A stretch of 64,000 nt of DNA from an uncultured Ilyobacter sp. (lineage in GTDB: Bacteria > Fusobacteriota > Fusobacteriia > Fusobacteriales > Fusobacteriaceae). Below, piece by piece: positions 29,014 to 37,779 of this stretch; the stretch's first letter is position 1, and each line of letters begins with the position of its first letter. Below the pieces are notes generated by a model. That model was not told where the DNA came from and made no database searches. It was given only the letters and a program-made list of their open reading frames with translations. The position numbers and the translations under genes are program-made. The stretch lies in NCBI RefSeq assembly GCF_963668515.1, contig NZ_OY764864.1, forward strand, positions 372,001 to 436,000, given 5' to 3'.

Positions 29014-29883
29014 ATGGAGCATAAGATAGAGAAAAATTTTCATGACACGAGACTGGATAAATATATAAGAAAGAAATATGAGGGGATAAACCTCACTGAG
29101 ATATTCAAACTTATTAGAAAAGGCCGGATAAAGGTCAATGGGAAAAAAGTAAAGCAAAATTACAGACTTCAGGAGGGGGACCTTGTAAAGGTTTTTTATA
29201 GGGGTGGAGAGACAGCTGTAAAAAAATTCCTAGAACTTTCCCAAAAGGAGACTGAGTATATAAAAGAAGGTATAGTCTATGAAGATGAAAATGTTCTTTT
29301 GTTTAATAAATCTCCCAACATGGTTATGCACAAGGGAAGCGGTCATGACTATGGTCTGTCAGAGATGCTAAAATCCTATTATCAAAGTGAAGAGGTTACA
29401 TTTATAAACAGGATAGACAAGGCGACTTCCGGGCTGATAATAGGTGCCAAAACTCTCCCTGTGACAAGAGAGCTGTCTCAAGAGATGAGAGATGGGAATA
29501 TCAACAAGAGATATTATATTCTGGTAGAAGGAAGGGTAGATAGGGGAGAATTTCAGATAAAAAGCTACCTTAAAAAGACAGATACCCGTGTGGTAGAGCT
29601 AGATAAATATGAAAAAGGAGCAAAAGAGAGTATAAGTTATTTTAAAGTCATCCAGCGAGGTAAAAACAGAACTATATTAGAGGGGATATTGGGCACAGGA
29701 AGGACCCATCAGCTTCGGGTGCACCTAGCCAATCTGGGGCATCCCATAGTGGGAGATGCAAAATACGGAGAAAACAGCAGAGGGGAGATGTGCTTGTTTT
29801 CTCATTTTACAGAGATCCCGTCCCTGAATATAAAAATAGACCTACCGCTCCCTGAGGCCTTTAAAAACAAATTGACAAAATAA
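29014..29883 (+). CDS. RluA-family 23S rRNA pseudouridine synthase
   Basis: A 289-residue enzyme with an N-terminal S4 RNA-binding domain (LDKYIRKKYEGINLTEIFK, KGRIKVNGKKVKQNY) and the catalytic motif NRIDKATSGLIIGAK holding the nucleophilic Asp near residue 130. The C-terminal signature GRTHQLRVHLANLGHPIVGD is complete. It isomerises uridines in 23S rRNA (RluC/RluD type). It follows rodA by nine bases with AAGGAGAG and is the last gene of the core block. Confidence 0.95.
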   Translation: MEHKIEKNFHDTRLDKYIRKKYEGINLTEIFKLIRKGRIKVNGKKVKQNYRLQEGDLVKVFYRGGETAVKKFLELSQKETEYIKEGIVYEDENVLLFNKSPNMVMHKGSGHDYGLSEMLKSYYQSEEVTFINRIDKATSGLIIGAKTLPVTRELSQEMRDGNINKRYYILVEGRVDRGEFQIKSYLKKTDTRVVELDKYEKGAKESISYFKVIQRGKNRTILEGILGTGRTHQLRVHLANLGHPIVGDAKYGENSRGEMCLFSHFTEIPSLNIKIDLPLPEAFKNKLTK

Positions 29884-29940
29884 AACTTATTGTTTAAAAT
29901 ATTAAATGGTTTTAGGATTATTTTGGTTTTGGGAAAATAA

Positions 29941-30013
29941 TTCACTCGTATAATTTTGGAGATATGGTCCAAGAGTTTCTACGGATTCACCTTAAATGAA
30001 TCTGCTATGGGTG
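29941..30013 (+). promoter_or_regulatory. Purine (guanine-type) riboswitch, orphan
   Basis: Matches the purine aptamer fold. P1 is CACTC (29943-29947) with GGGTG (30009-30013). P2 is TTGGA / TCCAA closing the conserved loop GATATGG. The three-way junction carries GTTTCTAC. P3 is GATTC / GAATC closing the loop ACCTTAAAT. The specificity base before TATGGG is C (30005), which pairs with guanine rather than adenine. An intrinsic terminator follows, but no gene follows the terminator: a repeat array begins at 30106. Confidence 0.93.
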
Positions 30014-30040
30014 GAATTATGTTTAAAATGAGCTTGTTCA

Positions 30041-30074
30041 GGTACAAATTCTATTATGAATTTGTACCTTTTTT
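30041..30074 (+). terminator. Riboswitch expression-platform terminator
   Basis: GGTACAAATTC (30041-30051) and GAATTTGTACC (30058-30068) form an 11-bp stem followed by six T. It sits 28 bases after the guanine aptamer, the usual arrangement for a switch that stops transcription when guanine is bound. Confidence 0.92.
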
Positions 30075-30105
30075 AATTTATGTTATTGAAAATATAAGAA
30101 TATTA

Positions 30106-30950
30106 GAGTCAAAAGATTTTGTCACGAATGGACACTAATAAAAGATAGGGGAATTAACACGAATAGAGATAAAACCTTTTGGTTACAGAGGACACAGAGA
30201 AAAGAGTTGCACAGAGGGGAGCGGTATAGAGTCAAAAGATTTTGTCACGAATGGGCACTAATAAAAGATAGGGAAATTAGCACGAATAAGGCAAAATCTT
30301 TTGGTCATAGAGAAAAGAGGAGAGTATCACGGAGGAGAGCGGTATTAGAGTCAAAAGATTTTGTCACGAATGGGCACTAATAAAAGATAGGGGAATTAAC
30401 ACGAATAAGGACAAAACCTTTTGGTCACAGAGAACACAGAGAAAAGAAGAGAGTATCACGGAGGGGAGCGGTATAGAGTCAAAGGATTTTGTCACGAATG
30501 GACACCAATAAAAGATAGGGGAATTAGCACGAATAAGGCAAAATCTTTTGGTCACAGAGAAAAGAAGAGAGTATCACGGAGGGGAGCGGTATAGAGTCAA
30601 AAGATTTTGTCACGAATGGATACTAATAAAAGATAGGAAAATTAGCACGAATAAGGACAAAACCTTTGCTCACAGAGGATGCAGAGAAAAGAAGAGAGTA
30701 TCACGGAGGGGAGCGGTATAGAGTCAAAGGATTTTGTCACGAATGGATACCAATAAAAGAGATAAATTAACACGAATAAGGACAAAACCCTTTGGTCACA
30801 GAGAAAAGAAGAGAGTATCACGGGGGAGAGCGATATTAGCGTCAAAAGATTTTGTCACGAATGAACACTAATAAAAGAGATAAATTAACACGAATAAGGA
30901 CAAAACCTTTTGGTTACAGAGAAAAGAAGAAGTTTCACAGAGTGAAAATA
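30106..30950 (+). repeat. Tandem array of seven ~120-bp CACGAAT/CACAGAG repeat units
   Basis: Units begin GAGTCAAAAGATTTTGTCAC (or one-base variants) at 30106, 30229, 30348, 30476, 30594, 30721 and 30839, a spacing of 118-128 bases. Each unit has CACGAATGG.CACTAATAAAAGATAG, then AGCACGAATAAGGACAAAA, CCTTTTGGTCACAGAG, and a GAGAGTATCACGGAGGGGAGC tail. Spacing is irregular and the units are homologous along their full length, so this is not a CRISPR array. Short open frames inside it are shadows. Similar units recur at 33076-33440. Confidence 0.9.
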
Positions 30951-31199
30951 AATTTTTTTTAATTTTCAGACTACTTTCCCCTTTAAAAAATGCCGTTAAG
31001 AAATCATCTTGTGAAATCCACTTTCATTGAAATAAGGAGGTTTACCGACTATATTTCAATAGAAAGTTAGTTCAGAAGTGATTTCAGGTATTTTTTAGGG
31101 GTGCCTTTTCTTTGGTTACTTTCTTTGGGCAAGCAAAGAAAGTAACAGAGCTTTGGAGAAAGTCGATAGTTTAATTTCAAATAAAGGTAGAAACTTGGG
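30951..31199. repeat. MITE-like repeat fragment, copy C
   Basis: The right end GTAGAAACTTGGGTT matches the terminal repeat of copy B (GTAGCAACTTGGGTT), and a hairpin GGTTACTTTCTTTG...CAAAGAAAGTAAC lies near 31114-31145, as in other copies. The left part is divergent and I cannot place its boundary exactly. No coding sequence. Confidence 0.55.
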
Positions 31200-31222
31200 T
31201 TAATCTATTAAAAAGAATTGAC

Positions 31223-31251
31223 TTGACATATGTAGAATAGGTATATATACT
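31223..31251 (+). promoter_or_regulatory. Strong sigma-70-type promoter before the KTSC gene
   Basis: TTGACA (31223-31228), 17-base spacer, TATACT (31246-31251). It lies directly after the repeat and 55 bases before the KTSC start, so this gene does not depend on the distant riboswitch. Confidence 0.82.
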
Positions 31252-31305
31252 CTTCAAAAGTGATGTGCATATGTTTAAATTTGTTTTATGAAAAGAGGTA
31301 GTGTA

Positions 31306-31545
31306 ATGAAAACCAAAAACTTTAAATCCAGATTAATTTATTCAATAGAGTATATTTTTTCAAAAAAACTCCTTATTGTAGAGCTCAATAAAGGCGGGAT
31401 TTATAAATATTTTGGTGTAGCTTTTTCTGAATATCTAAAGTTGAGGTTTTCCAAATCTCCAGGATATTATTATACAAATTTCATTAAAAACAATGGTAAG
31501 TATAAAGTTGAAAAAAATGACAAAATCCCTCTGAAAATAAGATAG
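31306..31545 (+). CDS. Small KTSC-domain protein
   Basis: A 79-residue protein with the KTSC-like pattern: KSRLIYSIEYIFSKKLLIVE, then LNKGGIYKYFGVAFSEYL and a YYTNFIKNNGKY end, which resembles the families' central K..Y.Y..V and GKYFN..I elements. KTSC domains occur alone or fused to lysyl-tRNA synthetase or nucleic-acid proteins; their function is not established. ATG 31306 follows AGAGGTAG; ATG 31288 lies before it. It has its own promoter, shares a bidirectional terminator with the next minus-strand genes and is surrounded by repeats. Confidence 0.7.
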   Translation: MKTKNFKSRLIYSIEYIFSKKLLIVELNKGGIYKYFGVAFSEYLKLRFSKSPGYYYTNFIKNNGKYKVEKNDKIPLKIR

Positions 31546-31605
31546 TTCATCTAAAATATTTAAAGGCTTTTTTAGTCACGAATCACAGGAATATATAAAA
31601 AATTA

Positions 31606-31652
31606 GAAAAGAGAGAAACTTTGGAAAATCCAAAATTTCTCTCTTTTATTTT
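31606..31652. terminator. Bidirectional terminator between convergent genes
   Basis: AAAAGAGAGAAA (31607-31618) and TTTCTCTCTTTT (31636-31647) pair, with an inner TTTGGA/TCCAAA extension around an AAA-type loop. A T run follows on the plus strand and an A-rich flank precedes it, so it can stop transcripts from both sides. Confidence 0.88.
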
Positions 31653-31679
31653 TAAATAAATTTTTTAAGTGTATGAGAT

Positions 31680-32030
31680 CTATTTTTGATGACTGTGAGG
31701 TGTAAATGGTGTTGTGATCTGATTAATTGAAGAAGAACTTGCAACTGCCAATCCTGCAGCCATACCTCCTGCATTTGAAGACTGGTTTCCAGAACCGGTA
31801 GAAGCTGAAGAGCCTGAACTCATTCCGAAGGCAGATGAAAAAGAAGCTCCGAGACCACTACCAGTGGAACCTCCTCCAGCAGGAGTTTGGGTAGAACTAA
31901 CCTCAGAATTACCGCCAGAAGCAGAATCTCCCCCAGTAGAATCCCCTTCAGCAGCAATAACTACAGTGCTCAGCAAAAGCAAAACTCCAGATATTATTAA
32001 AAATATTTTTTTCTTATTTATAAATTCCAT
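31680..32030 (-). CDS. Small secreted Gly/Ser-rich protein of unknown function
   Basis: A 116-residue protein. The N terminus is a clear signal peptide (KKIFLIISGVLLLLSTVVIA then AEGDSTGG). The rest is low-complexity Gly, Ser, Ala and Thr, containing GSGLGASFSSAFGMSSGSS, and ends with a His-containing tail TPFTPHSHQK. There is no lipobox cysteine. AAGGAGG lies upstream on the minus strand. It is 21 bases downstream of the outer-membrane protein gene, probably in one operon. I recognise no family. Confidence 0.65.
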   Translation of the reverse strand: MEFINKKKIFLIISGVLLLLSTVVIAAEGDSTGGDSASGGNSEVSSTQTPAGGGSTGSGLGASFSSAFGMSSGSSASTGSGNQSSNAGGMAAGLAVASSSSINQITTPFTPHSHQK

Positions 32031-32051
32031 AAAAAACCTCCTTATAAAAAT

Positions 32052-32897
32052 CTAGAATCTGAATCCAACTGCTAAAGAACCAATGAAACCTATCTCTTCT
32101 TCATCAGCTTCTTTGAAAAGATCTGTAAGAGCCAAACCTATACTTACAGGATAGTCAGGAAAGGGCACAAGACTCGTACCGAAAGTAGTGATACCTGTGG
32201 TGTAGTCGAGGATGAGACTCATCTGAGGATGGACATATACTGCACCAGACACAAAAGGGCCGATCTTGCTGTCTCTGTCATCATCAGTATTTATGTCCAC
32301 AAAACTTTCGTTACCGAAACCTGCCGTCAGTATCACAGGAGCCGTATCATTTGGAAACAGTTTTGTGGCTGCAGCATAAAAACTTTCATCTAATTTATCT
32401 TCATGAGAATCGTGCCAGATGTCATAGTTTGACATACCTACAGCAACTCCCATTCCATACTCTGGGAAAGTGTGTCCAAGGCTTAGGTTAAGTGAACCTC
32501 TGTCGAAAGCTCCACCGTCAGAAGGATCGATACTTCCCACGGAAAGGGAGGCTGCTCCACCTACTGATTCAAAGGGATCTCCGAAACCAAAACCAAATGC
32601 TGCAGCTCCGTCAGTGTCGCTGTCTTTATGAACACCAGAAAGTGCGGCAAATCCCACTCCCCATCCTGGAACCAATCCAGAGGGTGCACCGAAAGTGAAT
32701 CCAGGAACAGTTTTTAGCTGAGTGAAATCATCAACTAAATAAAAAAATTTGTCAGATTCAAATTTTGTTTCAGTTGTCCCTGCCTTTGATCTTAGCTCTG
32801 CCAGGGCAGCACTGGAACGGGAAAAATTATCTCCTTGAGCCATGGCGACAGAACTTATTATGAGTGCAGAGATTAAAGTGTTTTTCAATAACTTCAT
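32052..32897 (-). CDS. Putative outer-membrane beta-barrel protein
   Basis: A 281-residue protein with a signal peptide (MKLLKNTLISALIISSVAMA, cleavage before QG). The mature part has alternating strands such as GVGFAALSGV, FGFGFGDPFE and PVILTAGFGNESF, and ends with LAVGFRF, a terminal Phe typical of outer-membrane barrels. About 10-12 strands are possible. ATG 32897 has AAGGAGG upstream; the longer frame from 32987 adds residues from the promoter region. Function unknown; porin-like or adhesin-like roles are guesses. It precedes the small secreted protein gene on the same strand. Confidence 0.7.
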   Translation of the reverse strand: MKLLKNTLISALIISSVAMAQGDNFSRSSAALAELRSKAGTTETKFESDKFFYLVDDFTQLKTVPGFTFGAPSGLVPGWGVGFAALSGVHKDSDTDGAAAFGFGFGDPFESVGGAASLSVGSIDPSDGGAFDRGSLNLSLGHTFPEYGMGVAVGMSNYDIWHDSHEDKLDESFYAAATKLFPNDTAPVILTAGFGNESFVDINTDDDRDSKIGPFVSGAVYVHPQMSLILDYTTGITTFGTSLVPFPDYPVSIGLALTDLFKEADEEEIGFIGSLAVGFRF

Positions 32898-32933
32898 AAG
32901 TGCCCTCCTTAAAGTGTTGATTATAATTAAGTT

Positions 32934-32962
32934 ATAGTATATATACCGACTTTTCAATGCAA
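32934..32962 (-). promoter_or_regulatory. Candidate promoter for the barrel / secreted-protein pair
   Basis: On the minus strand TTGCAT (32962-32957), 17 bases, TACTAT (32939-32934). The match is moderate. The local sequence GGTATATATACT also occurs in the KTSC promoter. Confidence 0.4.
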
Positions 32963-33075
32963 GAAAAAAATATTTTTTCTTTATCATCTGTTTTGTGAAT
33001 CGCTTATAAACAGGTGTGCAGTTTAATGATAGCTTTCAAAAAATATACAATTTTTTTTTGAAATATCCTTCGTTA

Positions 33076-33440
33076 GAGTCAAAAGATTTTGTCACGAATG
33101 GGCACTAATAAAAGATAGGGAAATTAGCACGAATAGAGATAAAAGCTTTTGGTCACAGAGGACACAGAGAAAAGAGTTTCACAGAGGGGAGCGGTATAGA
33201 GTCAAAAGATTTTGTCACGAATGGGCACTAATAAAAGATAGGGAAATTAACACGAATAAGGACAAAAGCTTTTGGTCACAGAGATAAAGAAGAGAGTATC
33301 ACGGGGGAGAGCGATATTAGAGTCAAAAGATTTTGTCACGAATGGGCACTAATAAAAGATAGGGAAATTAGCACGAATAATAAAAAAACCTTTTGGTCAC
33401 AGAGAACGCAGAGAAAAAGAGGGAGTTTCACAGAGTTGAA
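33076..33440 (+). repeat. Three further units of the ~120-bp CACGAAT/CACAGAG array
   Basis: Units begin GAGTCAAAAGATTTTGTCAC at 33076, 33199 and 33320 (spacing 123 and 121). They are nearly identical to the units at 30106-30950 and lie on the far side of the KTSC and barrel genes in the same orientation, so the two arrays bracket the 31.2-33.0 kb cassette. Confidence 0.88.
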
Positions 33441-33770
33441 CCCAAAAGTATTTATACTTTCTTTTTTGAGTGGTTTTTTATCCCTTTTTCCTTGCCATTG
33501 ATAAAATCAGCGTTAAGAATGACCGAAGTGGAATCCTTAGATAAATTCGACTGTCTGAGCGTAGCGAGTAGCCAAAAAATAACGAGTGATACGAGTATAT
33601 TTTCTGGTTCTCAGAAACTTGTTTTCTGAGTTTCCTTATTGCTATTGGATTTCCGAGGGCATTTAGCTGATTTTTCACGGGCTTGAACTTTTGGTTACTT
33701 TTCTTTCAAAAGAAAAGTAACGAATTCTTCTAAATTCAATACTTCAATTTAAAATAAGGGTAGCAACATT
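33441..33770. repeat. MITE-like repeat, copy D
   Basis: Contains GTTACTTTTC...GAAAAGTAAC hairpin (about 33693-33721), the segment ATTGATAAAATCAGCGTTAA shared with copy A, and a right end GGTAGCAACA resembling GTAGCAACTTGGG. Its central 200 bases are the reverse complement of those at 63895-64000 (copy E). The open frame at 33393-33629 lies in this repeat. Confidence 0.68.
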
Positions 33771-33831
33771 TTTTTTGAAACTGTACACTCTTAAAAAAGA
33801 GATAAATTTTTTTTAATAAACCAATAAAATA

Positions 33832-33860
33832 TTGTTATAGAATAGTATTTTTGATATACT
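33832..33860 (+). promoter_or_regulatory. Promoter of the polysaccharide operon
   Basis: TTGTTA (33832-33837), 17-base spacer, TATACT (33855-33860), leaving an untranslated leader of about 105 bases before the Wzz gene. Confidence 0.65.
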
Positions 33861-33971
33861 AATTTCGAACTGTGTTACAGATAAAAGTGACAGAAATGGA
33901 AAAAAAAGTTATATTTTTTGAAAAATAATAATTTTGAAAGATTAATAAAATAACATAAGCTGGAGGGGAAA

Positions 33972-34715
33972 ATGTATAAAAAAAGCAGGTACGAGGAAGA
34001 TATAAATACACACTGGATGGAAGAAGATGATGAAATAGAGCTTATGGATCTGCTGTTTATTCTCATCAGAAGGTGGAAAATGATAGTGGCAGTTGCTGTA
34101 CCTGTAGTGGTAATAGGTCTGACATACGCTGTGATGAAACCCGCTATGTACAAAGCCGAGACTACACTCATGGTATCTAGTGGTCAGATATATTCTGTGG
34201 AAAAGCTGGACAACTCTGAAATATCAAAAAACCAAAAGCTGGTGTCATCATATACTGAGGTGGCCAGAAGTAAGAGTATCATGAAAAATGTAATCAAAAG
34301 GCTGGGACTAGAGGCGGAACCTGAAACTATAGCAAAACTTGTGAAAGTGACCCCCATAGAGGATACAGAGTTTATAAAGATAAGTTATACAGATAGAAAT
34401 GCCCGGAAGGCGACTCTCATGGTAAATGAAGTATCTAAAGAGTTTATGCTTAAGATAAGAGAGCTGATGAATTTTGAAAATTTAAAAATAGTGGAAAAGG
34501 CGGAAATACCAACAAAGCCAGAATCTAGAAAGAGAGTACTTATAGTTGCTATATCTGGAGTCCTGGGAATTATGCTAGGTGTCTTTGGAGCCTTTTTGAT
34601 GGAATTTATATACAGCAATGTAAGAAAGCCAGAGGATCTTCAAAAGATAATGGGATGTAAAGTTATCGCCAATGTCCCAGACTTTGAAAAAATAGAAGCA
34701 GAGGTGAAAAAATAA
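33972..34715 (+). CDS. Wzz/CpsC-type polysaccharide chain-length regulator
   Basis: A 247-residue membrane protein with two helices (WKMIVAVAVPVVVIGLTYAV near residue 40 and LIVAISGVLGIMLGVFGAFL near residue 195) flanking an extracytoplasmic coiled domain. The Pro-rich segment before the second helix (EIPTKPESRKR) is the family hallmark. It sets chain length of a capsule or O-antigen polymer and activates the adjacent tyrosine kinase. The TAA stop shares one base with the next ATG (TAATG). Confidence 0.92.
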   Translation: MYKKSRYEEDINTHWMEEDDEIELMDLLFILIRRWKMIVAVAVPVVVIGLTYAVMKPAMYKAETTLMVSSGQIYSVEKLDNSEISKNQKLVSSYTEVARSKSIMKNVIKRLGLEAEPETIAKLVKVTPIEDTEFIKISYTDRNARKATLMVNEVSKEFMLKIRELMNFENLKIVEKAEIPTKPESRKRVLIVAISGVLGIMLGVFGAFLMEFIYSNVRKPEDLQKIMGCKVIANVPDFEKIEAEVKK

Positions 34716-35428
34716 TGGCAGAAAGAAAACTGTTTTTTAATTTAGATGACCAAGGTCCAATAGCAGAATCTCTGAGGGTACTGAGGACAAATATTCAGTT
34801 TATAGATGAAAAAGAGAAAAAAACCGTAGTGGTGACAAGCTCCATCCCTAAAGAGGGAAAGAGTTTTATCGCTGCAAACTATGCCATGAGTGAGGCTCTG
34901 GTTGGGAAAAAAGTACTGCTGCTAGACTGTGATCTCAGAAGACCGAGGGCCCATTCTAGTTTTGGAATAAAGGGTCACCATGGACTGGGAGAGGTCCTGA
35001 TGGGTGAAAAAAACGTGGAAGATCTCATTGTAAGAGAGGTGGAGAGGAATCTAGACCTGCTTCCTACCAAGCATCTGGAGCATAATGTTACGGAACTGCT
35101 CCAGAGTAAGAAGATGAAGAGCTTGCTGAAAAAACTTCAGGAGAGTTACGATCTTGTGGTTATGGATACCGCACCACTTATTGTAGCCACAGATGCCGCC
35201 ATATTATCAAAGGTATCAGACGGAGTAATATTCGTAAATGGATATGATATGACCTCGAAGAAAGAGCTTATGTATGCAAAGGAGATACTTTCCAGTGCCG
35301 GAGCCAATATCTACGGAATGGTAGTAAACAAGATAGATCACAGTGGTTATGGCTACGGCTACAAAAATCACGGATACTACAACTACAACTACAAATATTA
35401 TCAGGATTATATAAAGGAAGATAAGTAA
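34715..35428 (+). CDS. BY-kinase (CpsD/CapB-type tyrosine kinase)
   Basis: A 237-residue bacterial tyrosine kinase, encoded separately from its Wzz-like activator as in Firmicutes. Walker A is TSSIPKEGKSFIAANYA, Walker A' is VLLLDCDLRRPR and Walker B is YDLVVMDTAPLIV. The C-terminal tail is a tyrosine cluster (GYGYGYKNHGYYNYNYKYY) that is autophosphorylated. It switches polymer export between states through phosphorylation. It overlaps its neighbours on each side by one base. Confidence 0.94.
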   Translation: MAERKLFFNLDDQGPIAESLRVLRTNIQFIDEKEKKTVVVTSSIPKEGKSFIAANYAMSEALVGKKVLLLDCDLRRPRAHSSFGIKGHHGLGEVLMGEKNVEDLIVREVERNLDLLPTKHLEHNVTELLQSKKMKSLLKKLQESYDLVVMDTAPLIVATDAAILSKVSDGVIFVNGYDMTSKKELMYAKEILSSAGANIYGMVVNKIDHSGYGYGYKNHGYYNYNYKYYQDYIKEDK

Positions 35429-36201
35429 TGATAGACCTGCATTGCCATATAATCCCCGGAATAGATGACGGCTCCCAAAGCCTGGAAGAATCTCTAGAGA
35501 TGGCAAGAACAGCCTATAAACTGGGCTACAGAGAAATAATATGTACCTCTCACTATGGGTTTGGGAAATATGAGAATGAAAATTATAAAGAAAAATTTCA
35601 TGAGTTGTCAGAGGCCTTAATAAAAGAGAAGATCCCAGTAAAAATCCACATGGGAAATGAACTCTATCTAGACCCAGAAGGACTGAAGGCAGCTGCAGAT
35701 GGCAAGGTAAACACCCTGGGGGAAAGTAAGTATATTTTGGTGGAGGCTGTCCAGGGGATGACTTCTCAGTCACTTATAGGGGGAATAGAAAAAATCATTG
35801 AGCTGGGATACAAGCCTGTGCTGGCCCATGTAGAGAGATATTTCTTTCTTACAATGAGTGATGTGAGAAAAATGGAGGAGCTGGGAGTGGTTCTTCAGGT
35901 AAACCTGAGCTCTTTTTCCAACTCTCTAAAAAAAAGAACTGCGGCTCTTTTGGAAAACAGCTTGATCCATATAGTGGCATCTGATTCCCACGGGACCCAG
36001 AGGAGAAGCTATGAAGATGCAGCCCTAGGACTAAAACAACTGGAAAAAATAGTAAAAAAAGAGAGGATGGAACTTCTGACTGAGATAAATCCCAAGAGGA
36101 TATTGGAAGACTGTCAAATAGAAGGGGGAGGAAATGAAGAGGAACAAGATATTAACAGCAGCTTTTTTAGCCGTTTCTTTGGTAAGTTTTTCAGAAGATA
36201 A
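35428..36201 (+). CDS. PHP-type tyrosine-protein phosphatase (CpsB/CapC family)
   Basis: A 257-residue manganese-dependent phosphatase that reverses the action of the adjacent kinase. Metal-binding motifs are MIDLHCHIIPGIDDGS at the N terminus, TSHYGFG, VLAHVERY and VASDSHGTQRRS. Length is normal. The 3' end overlaps the next gene by 68 bases. Confidence 0.93.
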   Translation: MIDLHCHIIPGIDDGSQSLEESLEMARTAYKLGYREIICTSHYGFGKYENENYKEKFHELSEALIKEKIPVKIHMGNELYLDPEGLKAAADGKVNTLGESKYILVEAVQGMTSQSLIGGIEKIIELGYKPVLAHVERYFFLTMSDVRKMEELGVVLQVNLSSFSNSLKKRTAALLENSLIHIVASDSHGTQRRSYEDAALGLKQLEKIVKKERMELLTEINPKRILEDCQIEGGGNEEEQDINSSFFSRFFGKFFRR

Positions 36202-37390
36202 GATGGATTTAGACGCAGTTCTACAAGAGATAGACAAAAACAACCCTGAAATGAGAATACAAAATTTGGAAACTAGGGTCACAGACCTCGGGGTGAAAAA
36301 AAGTCTCAAGAGTATGCTTCCTCAGATAACCCTTACAGTAAATGAGGAGCTGGTAGAAGACTCTTCCACTGAAAAAAATGAGTGGGATGTAAATGGTGTG
36401 GGACCTCAAAAAGTAAAGGCCTACATCCCTATATACACAGGTGGGAAATTGACAGGATATTATGACAAGGCAAAGCTTTCCCGGGATATATCCAGAAAAG
36501 ATGTCAGTCTAGTGAGGCATGAGATAGAGGAAAAGGCCATAGAGACATATTTTCAGGTCTTAAATTTGAGAAAACAGAAAGAGATAGCCCAGATGGTGCT
36601 AGATACCCTGAATAAACAGAGAGACAGGCTGGAGAAACTGTTTAACAACGGAATGCTAGTACCAAAGTCAGAGGTTCTCAAGGTGAAATCGGATATTATC
36701 TCAAATGAAGCTGTAAAAATGAGAAGAATGGAGGAGCAGAGGTCTGCTGAAGAGGAGTTATTCCTGCTGCTGGGAAGGTCCCTTGACAGTGAGATAGTGC
36801 TAGAGGAGTTCTCACCAGAGGCGATAGATTTGAGTTTATTTGACCCTGACAGGGATCTGAACATAGCCATGGGAGCGGGAAGTTATGCCAGCAAAGAGAG
36901 GCTGGTGGCAGAGAAGTCTGAAGCAGACCTGAAAATAGCAAAATCGGCCCTTCTGCCAACTGTCTATTTAAACTCAGAATACAGACTGGATAAAGATGAC
37001 GATGAGTATTCTGACTATCAGGTGACTGCAGTGGCAAGCTGGAAGATATTTGGATGGGGAAGTACCTGGGATGATGTGAGACAGAAGGAAGCCCAATTGG
37101 AACAGGCCGAGATTTTACGTGACAGAAACCTAGAAGAGATAAAGCTTAATATCAGAAATAAATACAGGGATATAAAGACCCTTCATGCAGAGGTTGATTC
37201 CCAAGGTACAAAACTTGACCTTGAAAAGGAAAACATGAGAATAGACAACCTCCGATATGTAAACGGAATGGTGAGTTCCCTAGACTACCTCGACTCTGTA
37301 AACAGGCTAAAGAGTGCAGAGGAGAAGTATTACTCACTCCAGAGAGAACTTGTCCTTGCAGTGAGGGAGTACGAGAACCTGCTCAAATAA
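36134..37390 (+). CDS. TolC-family outer-membrane efflux channel
   Basis: A 418-residue protein with a signal peptide (MKRNKILTAAFLAVSLVSFS) and two long coiled-coil halves, as in TolC/OEP proteins; the internal strand regions are seen in ITLTVNEELVED and YQVTAVASWKIFGWGS. It would form a trimeric duct with the HlyD-like adaptor next door. GGGGGAGGA directly precedes the ATG, so the 68-base overlap with the phosphatase gene is accepted. A repeat follows the stop. Confidence 0.88.
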   Translation: MKRNKILTAAFLAVSLVSFSEDKMDLDAVLQEIDKNNPEMRIQNLETRVTDLGVKKSLKSMLPQITLTVNEELVEDSSTEKNEWDVNGVGPQKVKAYIPIYTGGKLTGYYDKAKLSRDISRKDVSLVRHEIEEKAIETYFQVLNLRKQKEIAQMVLDTLNKQRDRLEKLFNNGMLVPKSEVLKVKSDIISNEAVKMRRMEEQRSAEEELFLLLGRSLDSEIVLEEFSPEAIDLSLFDPDRDLNIAMGAGSYASKERLVAEKSEADLKIAKSALLPTVYLNSEYRLDKDDDEYSDYQVTAVASWKIFGWGSTWDDVRQKEAQLEQAEILRDRNLEEIKLNIRNKYRDIKTLHAEVDSQGTKLDLEKENMRIDNLRYVNGMVSSLDYLDSVNRLKSAEEKYYSLQRELVLAVREYENLLK

Positions 37391-37410
37391 AGATGAAAAA
37401 ATAAAAAAAA

Positions 37411-37738
37411 TTACCACGAATTGACACAAATAAAGGCCACTAATATTCACGAATAGAATCAAAAATCAAGATGATATTGAATGAGGGGATCACACAAATT
37501 AAACTTATTTGGTGAGAAAATCTTTTAAGGTTTTATTAGCGATTATTTGTTAAAATAAAAAACAAAATTATTTACCACGAATTGACACAAATAAAGGCCA
37601 CGAATATTCACGAATAGAATCAAAAATCAAGATGATATTGAATGAGGGGATCACACAAATTAAACTTATTTGGTGAGAAAACCTTTTAAGGTTTTATTCG
37701 TGATTATTCGTGTAAAAAATTGGTGTTCATTCGTGGTA
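37411..37738 (+). repeat. Duplicated CACGAAT-type element between two export genes
   Basis: Two tandem units starting TTACCACGAATTGACACAAA at 37411 and 37572, period 161 bases. The right edge ATTCGTGATTATTCGTG...ATTCGTGGTAAA is the inverted form of the left edge, so the whole can fold on itself. It separates the TolC-like gene from the adaptor gene. Confidence 0.8.
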
Positions 37739-37779
37739 AAAAAATGTTTTGAAGATGTTGAAATATCGGGAGTTGGAAG

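Noticed and set aside
29956..30138. 60-residue open frame over the riboswitch
   Set aside because: The RNA structure explains the conservation; no ribosome binding site.
30106..30950. Possible CRISPR array (regularly spaced repeats)
   Set aside because: Units are ~120 bases and homologous throughout, spacing varies by 10 bases, there are no unique spacers of constant length and no cas genes.
33393..33629. 78-residue open frame
   Set aside because: Spans the end of the CACGAAT array and copy D; no coding signals.
35216..35773. 185-residue minus-strand open frame
   Set aside because: Shadow of the kinase and phosphatase genes; composition reflects the reversed tyrosine tail.
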